A stretch of 11,040 bases of DNA from Deltaproteobacteria bacterium. Lineage in GTDB: Bacteria > Desulfobacterota_B > Binatia > UBA9968. The notes beneath the pieces are model-generated. The model saw nothing but the letters and a program-made list of their open reading frames with translations. It had not been told where the DNA came from and did no database searches. Below are positions 6,271 to 11,040 of the stretch, piece by piece. The DNA lies in contig VBKY01000233.1 of NCBI GenBank assembly GCA_005879255.1, positions 1 through 11,040 on the forward strand, read 5' to 3'. How positions within the stretch are numbered: position 1 is the first letter of the stretch; every line of letters starts with the position of its first letter. Both the position numbers and the translations under genes were made by a program.

Positions 6271-7743
6271 ATGAGCGAAGTGAAATTTGTTGACACGACT
6301 CTGCGCGACGGCCAGGCGAGTCTATGGGCCGAGAACATGCGCACCGGCATGATGCTGGTCGTGGCCGATCGTATCGACAACGCCGGCTTTCAAGCGATCG
6401 AGCTGATCGCTTCCAGCCACATCAAGAAGTGCGTCAGGGAACTCCGCGAGGATCCCTTCGAGCGCATGCGCCTGGTCGCAAAGAAAATTACCAGGACCCC
6501 GCTCCGGGCCATCGGCTCCGAGCGCCTCAGCGCCTTTGAGCTCACTCCCGACGCGGTAAATGATCTATGGTTCGAACGCATGGTCGCCAACGGCATCAAA
6601 CAACTGCGGATTTCGAATCCATCCAATGATCCGGCCGGTTGGAAAAAATCGGTCACCCGAGCCAAGCGCAACGGTCTCTTCACGGTTCTCAATCTAATCT
6701 TCTCTGTGTCGCCGAAGCATACCGATGAATACTACGCCCGCAAAGCCCGCGAGGCCGCAGCGCTCAAGCCGGATTTCATTTGTCTTAAGGATCCGGGCGG
6801 CTTGCTCACGCCGGAACGCACTGTCGCCCTAATCAAAGTGATGCAACGCGAGGCCCCGACATTTCCGCTGGAGCTTCACGTCCATTGCACCACCGGTCTC
6901 GGCCCCCTGTGCGCGCTCGAAGCGATCAAACTAGGCGTCGAGCTCATCGACACCTCGGTGCCGCCGCTGGCAAACGCATCGTCCAATCCTTCCGTGTTCA
7001 ATGTCGCGCAAAACTCCCGCGCCTTGGGCTACTCAGCGGTCATCGACGAGCAAGCGCTCAAATCGGTCGATAAAGACCTGACGTTTTTCGCAAAACGCGA
7101 GAACATGCCGATGGGCGCGCCGGTGGAATACGACTACAGCCAGTATGTCCACCAAGTTCCCGGCGGCATGATCTCTAATTTACACTTCCAGCTTAAGAAC
7201 CTGGGGTTGCTGCATCGTTTGCCCGAAGTGCTGGAAGAATGCGTGCGAGTCCGCAAAGACTTAGGCTATCCGATCATGGTTACGCCGTTATCGCAGTTCG
7301 TTGGCAGCCAAGCAGCGATCAACGTGATCAAGGGCGAGCGCTATGGTGAGGTGACGGATCAAGTGATCCAGTACGCTGCCGGATTTTGGGGCAAAGAGGC
7401 GGCTTCTGAAGTCGAGCGAGACGTGAAAACGAAAATACTCGACCGACCGCGGGCCAAGGAGTTCGCCAAATGGCACCCGCCTCAGCCGACCATACAAGAG
7501 TTGCGCGAGAAATTAGGCGGCCCAAGTCTCAGCGATGATGAATTGTTGATGCGCTACGTCGTCGGCAACGATGATGTCGCTGCCATGCGCGCGGCCGGCG
7601 CGCCGAAGCAGTACAGCGACACGCGGAACCCGCTGCTCACTTTGTTGCGAGAGTTGACCCAACGGAAAGACTGTAGTCAGATCTACGTGCGCAAAGACGG
7701 ATTTTACTTAGCACTGGAAAAACGCGGCAAATCAGTAACCTAA
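6271..7743 (+). CDS. Carboxyltransferase subunit, pyruvate carboxylase B / oxaloacetate decarboxylase alpha / transcarboxylase-5S type, divergent acceptor site
   Basis: 490-residue HMGL-like TIM-barrel carboxyltransferase. It starts at the ATG at 6271 with AAGG about six bases upstream. The upstream in-frame extension from 6112 overlaps accC and crosses repeat-like DNA, so it is rejected. The metal centre is intact: Asp13 (TTLRD), Lys173 (CLKDPGGLLTP, the carbamylated lysine), His203 and His205 (LHVH). VPGGMISNL (296-304), TPLSQFVGSQAA (338-349) and IKGERYGEVTDQV (353-365) are family blocks, and LSDDELLMRYV (420-430) marks the conserved carboxylase domain. No biotinyl MKM segment follows, so the carrier is the separate accB product. 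Compared with pyruvate carboxylase, the Gln of RDAHQS is Ala16, the Arg of LLRGQN aligns with Ser83, GGATFD is ASSHIK (47-52), and HTHDTSG is HVHCTTG. This suggests an acceptor other than pyruvate. It is a 70-base spacer downstream of accC. Confidence 0.88.
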   Translation: MSEVKFVDTTLRDGQASLWAENMRTGMMLVVADRIDNAGFQAIELIASSHIKKCVRELREDPFERMRLVAKKITRTPLRAIGSERLSAFELTPDAVNDLWFERMVANGIKQLRISNPSNDPAGWKKSVTRAKRNGLFTVLNLIFSVSPKHTDEYYARKAREAAALKPDFICLKDPGGLLTPERTVALIKVMQREAPTFPLELHVHCTTGLGPLCALEAIKLGVELIDTSVPPLANASSNPSVFNVAQNSRALGYSAVIDEQALKSVDKDLTFFAKRENMPMGAPVEYDYSQYVHQVPGGMISNLHFQLKNLGLLHRLPEVLEECVRVRKDLGYPIMVTPLSQFVGSQAAINVIKGERYGEVTDQVIQYAAGFWGKEAASEVERDVKTKILDRPRAKEFAKWHPPQPTIQELREKLGGPSLSDDELLMRYVVGNDDVAAMRAAGAPKQYSDTRNPLLTLLRELTQRKDCSQIYVRKDGFYLALEKRGKSVT

Positions 7744-7759
7744 TTTGGTTTCATCCGAA

Positions 7760-7799
7760 TTGCCGGCGGCAAGTTATCAAGGCAAGCAACGACCTTGAT
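7760..7799. other. Two hairpins after the carboxyltransferase gene
   Basis: TTGCC-GGC-GGCAA spans 7760-7772, and ATCAAGG (7776-7782) pairs perfectly with CCTTGAT (7793-7799) across a ten-base loop. They begin 17 bases after the stop codon, where a terminator would be expected, but no T-run follows either one. They could slow transcription, protect the 3' end of the carboxylase message, or bind a protein. An intrinsic terminator is not supported. Confidence 0.4.
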
Positions 7800-7825
7800 C
7801 TTCAGCAGAACGAAGCATCTCGTGT

Positions 7826-7903
7826 GTCATCCTGAGCATCGCGAAGGATCTGGTCTTCGAATTTCACGCTTACGAGTGCTTGGCTCGACAGGTTCAGCAT
7901 GAC
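7826..7903. repeat. Interspersed inverted-repeat element (GTCATCCTGAGC type)
   Basis: The ends GTCATCCTGAGC (7826-7837) and GTTCAGCATGAC (7892-7903) are inverted repeats matching at 10 of 12 positions. Inside, CGAAG (7842-7846) pairs with CTTCG (7855-7859). The whole is a 78-base imperfect hairpin. From memory, 'GTCATCCTGAGCGAAGCGAAGGATCT' elements are widespread small dispersed repeats in environmental bacterial genomes and may be non-autonomous mobile DNA. It ends 36 bases before the permease gene start and gives a false upstream extension to that gene. Confidence 0.65.
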
Positions 7904-7939
7904 AATCAAAGTGCTCCACGATCAATTTTCTACAGTTCG

Positions 7940-8857
7940 ATGATTCCCCTACTGCTGAAACGTCTGCTCCACGGCATCATTGTTCTTTGGATCGTCGCCA
8001 CGCTGACATTTCTGCTCTTGCGAGTCGCGCCCGGCGGTCCTTTCGACAGCGATAGAAAGCTGCCGCCGGAAGTCATCGCCAATCTCGAAGCCAAATACCA
8101 TCTTGATGAGCCGGTCTGGCAGCAGTACTTCCGCTACCTAGTGGGAATCGCCCAGGGCGACTTTGGCCCTTCGTACAAATATCTCGATCGCGGGGTCACC
8201 GAGATCATCGCCGACACTCTGCCGACATCGGCTTTGCTCGGCGGGCTGGCCGTTCTTTTCGCCCTATTGATCTCGTTCCCGACGGGTTTGCTTGCGGCCT
8301 ATTACCGTAACTCCGTCATCGACCGGTTTTGTATGTTGCTGGCGACGCTTGGCATCTCGCTGCCGAATTTTATTCTGGGTGCATTACTCATTTGGGCCAT
8401 CGCGCTCAAGCTCGGCTGGCTTTACGCCGCGCGCTGGGATCAGTGGAGTAGCGCGATCCTGCCGATGATGACTCTCGGGGCCGCGCCGGCGGCTTATCTT
8501 GCCGCTTTACTACGCTCCACTCTGATCGATACTCTCGGTGAAGATTTCGTCCGCACGGCGCGCGCCAAGGGACTCAGAGAGTCGACTGTGGTGGTGAAAC
8601 ACGCTCTATGCCATTCCTTGATTCCGGTTCTGACCGTCATGGGACCTCTCGTAGCGGCGCTCCTCACCGGATCATTCGTCGTGGAGTTTGTCTTCGCAAT
8701 TCCCGGCATGGGACGGTTTTTCATCACTGCAGTCACGGATCGCGACTATCCCCTGATTATGGGCGTGACGCTGGTTTACACGGCAATCCTGGTCGCGGCT
8801 AATTTTCTCGTCGACGTTTTATATAGCTATGTCGATCCGCGAATCAGAACTCACTGA
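7940..8857 (+). CDS. Peptide/nickel-type ABC transporter permease, OppB/DppB-like
   Basis: 305-residue inner-membrane permease. The ATG at 7940 is chosen because the protein then begins MIPLLLKRLLHGIIVLW, the standard OppB/DppB opening, while the upstream reading from a TTG at 7880 starts in a dispersed repeat. No clear Shine-Dalgarno precedes it. Membrane segments are predicted near residues 8-28, 97-120, 131-158, 173-193, 226-250 and 272-296. The cytoplasmic EAA loop is EDFVRTARAKGLRESTVVVKH (201-221, given as key residues E201, A207-A209, G211). The loop contacts the ABC ATPase. FAIPGMGRFFITAVTDRDYPLIMG (about 252-275) and VDPRIR at the end are family blocks. It would pair with the OppC-like product 12 bases downstream and receive solute from the family-5 binding protein at 2464, although three carboxylase genes lie between. 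Confidence 0.92.
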   Translation: MIPLLLKRLLHGIIVLWIVATLTFLLLRVAPGGPFDSDRKLPPEVIANLEAKYHLDEPVWQQYFRYLVGIAQGDFGPSYKYLDRGVTEIIADTLPTSALLGGLAVLFALLISFPTGLLAAYYRNSVIDRFCMLLATLGISLPNFILGALLIWAIALKLGWLYAARWDQWSSAILPMMTLGAAPAAYLAALLRSTLIDTLGEDFVRTARAKGLRESTVVVKHALCHSLIPVLTVMGPLVAALLTGSFVVEFVFAIPGMGRFFITAVTDRDYPLIMGVTLVYTAILVAANFLVDVLYSYVDPRIRTH

Positions 8858-8869
8858 TCTTGTCGTCGC

Positions 8870-9715
8870 ATGAACGCTGATCCGAATACCCAGCCAAGCT
8901 ACGTAAGCCCATTGCTTGGGGCCAGTACGACGTTTGTCGCGATCGTATTGCTCTCAGCGTTTCTCGCGCCGTGGATTTCCCCCTACGGAGTCGGCGGGCT
9001 TGAAGAGAGAATTTTATTGGAATCGCCCAGCTGGGCTCACTGGATGGGCACCGACGGTCTTGGACGTGATTTACTGACGCGCGTGCTCTATGGAGCGCGC
9101 GTGTCCATGACGGTCGGTCTGGGAACCGCTCTGATCGCATTGGTGATCGGAACGGCCTACGGCCTCATCGCAGGGTTCAAGGGAGGCAACTGGGATCATT
9201 TTATGATGCGCGTCGTCGATATTTTTTACGGACTGCCCGACATGCTGATATTCATCCTGCTTTCACTCGTATTCGGTAGAAACATCGGCGGTCTCTTGGT
9301 CGCTCTAGGGCTGGTTACCTGGGTGCGCTTCGCCCGAGTCGCGCGCGGACAAGTGCTTCAGGCAAAAGAATTTCTGTTCGTCGAAAGCGCCACAGCTCTT
9401 GGCGCCTCGCGCCGCAGAGTCCTCCTGCTTCACATCCTACCGAATATTGTCGGCCCGATCATCGTAACGCTTACATTTAGCATACCGTCCGCCATCTTGG
9501 CGGAATCCACGCTTAGTTTCATCGGCATCGGCATCAACGATCCCTATAGTTCGTGGGGCACCAGCTGGGGTACGCTGGCGCAAGACGGCTACCGCGCCAT
9601 GCGCAGTTATCCGCACGTGATCGCCTTTCCAGCCGCAGCGATATTTTTCACCATTCTGTCGTTTAATACCCTGGGTAATGGATTGCGCGATATTTTAGAT
9701 CCTAAACAACGGTAA
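8870..9715 (+). CDS. Peptide/nickel-type ABC transporter permease, OppC/DppC-like
   Basis: 281-residue permease partner of the OppB-like protein, starting at an ATG 12 bases after that gene's stop, with no obvious Shine-Dalgarno (translational coupling is likely). An N-terminal membrane segment (about 18-36) is followed by the OppC hallmark HWMGTDGLGRDLLTRVLYGARVS, seen as key residues G60-T61-D62 and G65-R66-D67. Further segments lie near 80-103, 120-136, 139-152, 194-212 and 250-268. The EAA loop lies around 169-195, with the core ATALGASRRR (174-183) and LPN (190-192). LSFIGIG (215-221) and the ending LGNGLRDILDP (268-278) are typical. Ordinary transporters of this class continue with two ATPase genes; here the next features are tRNAs, so the motor proteins must come from elsewhere. 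Confidence 0.93.
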   Translation: MNADPNTQPSYVSPLLGASTTFVAIVLLSAFLAPWISPYGVGGLEERILLESPSWAHWMGTDGLGRDLLTRVLYGARVSMTVGLGTALIALVIGTAYGLIAGFKGGNWDHFMMRVVDIFYGLPDMLIFILLSLVFGRNIGGLLVALGLVTWVRFARVARGQVLQAKEFLFVESATALGASRRRVLLLHILPNIVGPIIVTLTFSIPSAILAESTLSFIGIGINDPYSSWGTSWGTLAQDGYRAMRSYPHVIAFPAAAIFFTILSFNTLGNGLRDILDPKQR

Positions 9716-9763
9716 GGGTGTCAAATTCAATCCCCGCAGCGCGAACGAATCGTCCCCTAATGT

Positions 9764-9792
9764 TTGACTTAGCAGGGTAATCTCGTTATTTA
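9764..9792 (+). promoter_or_regulatory. Candidate promoter of the tRNA pair
   Basis: TTGACT (9764-9769) is a good -35 box. With a 17-base spacer the -10 position would be TATTTA (9787-9792), a poor match in its second half. Transcription would begin about 15 bases before the tRNA-Lys 5' end. The remaining bases between dppC and the tRNA show no gene. Confidence 0.3.
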
Positions 9793-9814
9793 GTAATGCT
9801 TTGATTCCGCTAGC

Positions 9815-9890
9815 GAGCCGTTAGCTCAGGCGGTAGAGCATCTGCCTTTTAAGCAGAGGGTCGCCGGTTCGAATCCGGCACGGCTCACCA
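9815..9890 (+). tRNA. tRNA-Lys (anticodon TTT)
   Basis: 76 bases fold into a complete cloverleaf with encoded CCA. The acceptor GAGCCGT pairs with ACGGCTC over seven base pairs. The D arm is GCTC-AGGCGGTA-GAGC, the anticodon arm TCTGC-CTTTTAA-GCAGA with anticodon TTT, the variable loop GGGTC, and the T arm GCCGG-TTCGAAT-CCGGC. The discriminator is A, as expected for lysine. All stems are perfectly paired. It reads AAA and AAG codons. Confidence 0.97.
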
Positions 9891-9894
9891 ATAC

Positions 9895-9972
9895 GTCCCC
9901 GTCGTCTAGCTCGGCCCAGGACACCGGCCTTTCACGCCGATAACACGGGTTCAAATCCCGTCGGGGACGCCA
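9895..9972 (+). tRNA. tRNA-Glu (anticodon TTC)
   Basis: 78 bases including encoded CCA, four bases after tRNA-Lys, so the two are surely co-transcribed. The acceptor GTCCCCG pairs with CGGGGAC, the discriminator is G, and the T arm is ACGGG-TTCAAAT-CCCGT. The D arm GTC...GAC encloses a 13-base loop, two longer than in Escherichia coli tRNA-Glu. The anticodon loop CTTTCAC gives TTC. The anticodon stem is CCGGC against GCCGA, leaving a C27-A43 mismatch at the top of the stem. Otherwise the molecule looks functional. Confidence 0.95.
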
Positions 9973-10086
9973 AACCATTTAATCTTTTTGGTCACAACCG
10001 AGAGATCACCGCGTAGATGCGAACGATCATACTTGCCAATGACTAAGCCGCAGGGATGCTTAAAAGCACACCAAAATAAGGGCTGG
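9973..10086. other. Convergent intergenic region without a clear terminator
   Basis: These 114 bases separate the tRNA-Glu end from the stop of the converging GcvT/YgfZ-like gene. A CTTTTT run (about 9983-9989) follows the tRNA without a preceding GC-rich stem, and TGCT-TAAA-AGCA (10057-10068) is only a four-base-pair hairpin. No open frame or RNA is recognised. Confidence 0.4.
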
Positions 10087-11040
10087 CTAGTAAATCGGCA
10101 GGAATGAAACCATTGCCTCTAATGATTTTCCGCCGTGTCGAATCATCACGCGCGTTCTCTGAACGAGATAATCCCGTCGTATATAACCGAGAGCAACGGC
10201 CGAATCTGTATGCGGTGAGAAGCTACAGCTAGTAATGGTGCCAATCTCGAGCTCGCCATTGTAGACCTTAGCGCCTGCCTGAACGGTGTGCTTGCTTTGC
10301 AGAACGAAACCGCAGAGACGCCGATTTAAATTGACCCATCGGTCCTGGCCCGTTTCCAACAGAGAATTTTCCTCGGTAATGTCAACCCCGTAGAGGGGAA
10401 TGCCCGTCTCAATGCGCAACATCTCCTGTGCTTCCGTGCCGACCCAAGAAAGAGACCATCGCTTTCCCACTTCCTCAACGCGCGAAACGACATCCGACAA
10501 TACGGCCACTGGTATAATCAGATCATAACCTCGCTCAGCACCGTAGGTCACTACGATCAGAGTCACATTGCTGCCGGCAATCGTGACCTGCATATGGGCC
10601 AAATCCAGCGAAGAAAGGTCGTTCGTTGGCGCGGCCTCCGCGATGAGCCGTTCGGCACGGGGACCTTGCACTGATAGCAACGCAAAATCGGCAAAGAGAT
10701 CTTCGATTTCAACTTCGCCACCAGCGAGATGGTGTTGCAGGTGCCGCAGTATGTTTTCTTTGCGCGGCTCGGGAATGTCAACGAGAAGGAAATCCGCGGC
10801 GCAAAAGATTCTCGCGTCGGCGAGAACCCTACCGTCAAGGTCCAAAAAAGTCCCATGCAAGCCTCGGCCAGCAGTCAATGCGCTGACGTCGTTGGAGAGT
10901 GTGCCATTTATGAAAGCAGTCCGGTCATGTCCGGTGAAGCGCAAGAGATTACGCTGGCAGAGGTCGAGCATCCCTACATGGTTTCGGACCGCATCGTATT
11001 CCGCAGCCGGATCCCCAAAGTGAGCCGGCAATAACCAATG
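10087..11040 (-). CDS. GcvT/YgfZ-like folate-binding protein, N-terminus beyond the window, signature segment missing
   Basis: The last 317 codons of a minus-strand gene ending in TAG at 10087-10089. The frame stays open to base 11040, and the edge reads HWLLPAHFGDPAAEYDAVRNHVGMLDL. This matches the interior 'GWELPLHYGDP.AEH.AVR...GL.DLS' of GcvT/YgfZ proteins, so the true start is outside; a TTG at 11029-11031 is not the start. Family blocks are visible: LRFTGHDRTAFINGTLSNDV, GRVLADARIF, LSVQGPRAERLI, AERGYDLIIP, LRIETGIPLYGVDITEEN, and near the end VALGYIRRDYL. The family binds tetrahydrofolate for one-carbon transfer (GcvT), demethylation, or Fe-S cluster maintenance (YgfZ). The region that should read ETGLDR-(about 20-25 residues with KGCYxGQE)-VNRRL is instead ETGQDRWVNLNRRL, so the signature is absent. 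The gene converges on the tRNA pair. Confidence 0.82.
   Translation of the reverse strand, partial: HWLLPAHFGDPAAEYDAVRNHVGMLDLCQRNLLRFTGHDRTAFINGTLSNDVSALTAGRGLHGTFLDLDGRVLADARIFCAADFLLVDIPEPRKENILRHLQHHLAGGEVEIEDLFADFALLSVQGPRAERLIAEAAPTNDLSSLDLAHMQVTIAGSNVTLIVVTYGAERGYDLIIPVAVLSDVVSRVEEVGKRWSLSWVGTEAQEMLRIETGIPLYGVDITEENSLLETGQDRWVNLNRRLCGFVLQSKHTVQAGAKVYNGELEIGTITSCSFSPHTDSAVALGYIRRDYLVQRTRVMIRHGGKSLEAMVSFLPIY

Noticed and set aside
7880..7939. TTG start extending the OppB-like permease by 20 residues
   Set aside because: It starts within the dispersed hairpin element, and the extension is polar, unlike the family's N-terminal membrane segment.
9815..9972. tRNA pair as an attachment site of an integrated element
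   Set aside because: No integrase gene and no second copy of either tRNA 3' end was seen in the window.
11029..11031. TTG as the true start of the GcvT/YgfZ-like protein
   Set aside because: The frame continues to the window edge, and the residues there (HWLLPAHFGDP) match the interior of the family, so the start lies outside.
1..11040. CRISPR array or phage/defence system
   Set aside because: No regularly spaced direct repeats, cas-like genes, phage structural genes or recombinases were found.

Overview
This is a chromosomal window from an uncultured-type bacterium. Its mixture of solute-binding proteins, metal-dependent hydrolases and short dispersed palindromic repeats resembles deltaproteobacterial, Binatota, Tectomicrobia or Rokubacteria-like metagenome genomes. 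That placement is an impression from protein style and repeat content, not a demonstrated assignment. The DNA looks moderately GC-rich with good Shine-Dalgarno sites on some genes and none on others. No transposase, phage gene or CRISPR array is visible.

Left third (1-2368, minus strand): three co-directional genes transcribed right to left. These are an M19-type dipeptidase (1337-2368), an NMT1/THI5/SsuA-like periplasmic substrate-binding protein (309-1259), and the first 88 codons of an amidohydrolase-2 family protein that leaves the window at base 1. They look like a small uptake-and-hydrolysis operon without its permease. A short divergent region (2369-2463) separates it from the plus-strand genes.

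Middle (2464-9715, plus strand): a lipoprotein of the peptide/nickel family-5 solute-binding proteins. It is followed by accB (biotin carrier), accC (biotin carboxylase), a stand-alone carboxyltransferase of the pyruvate carboxylase/oxaloacetate decarboxylase/transcarboxylase-5S fold, and then the two permeases oppB/dppB-like and oppC/dppC-like. A three-polypeptide biotin enzyme therefore lies between the binding protein and the permeases of a peptide-type ABC importer, and no ABC ATPase gene follows. The carboxyltransferase keeps the metal centre and the carbamylated lysine, but by my alignment it has lost the residues that contact pyruvate, so its acceptor may not be pyruvate. This cassette is the best candidate for an undescribed system here: import of an organic acid or peptide-like solute, possibly coupled to carboxylation of it or of a derived 2-oxo acid. 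The coupling is inference. Three of the spacers hold repeat-like DNA (4740-4767, about 6223-6254, 7826-7903), so the genes may not form one tight transcription unit.

Right part (9716-11040): tRNA-Lys(TTT) and tRNA-Glu(TTC) on the plus strand, four bases apart. Converging on them is a minus-strand GcvT/YgfZ-like folate-binding protein, cut at its N-terminus by the window end. It appears to lack the segment carrying the family signature KGCYxGQE.

Every intergenic stretch is shorter than 200 bases.
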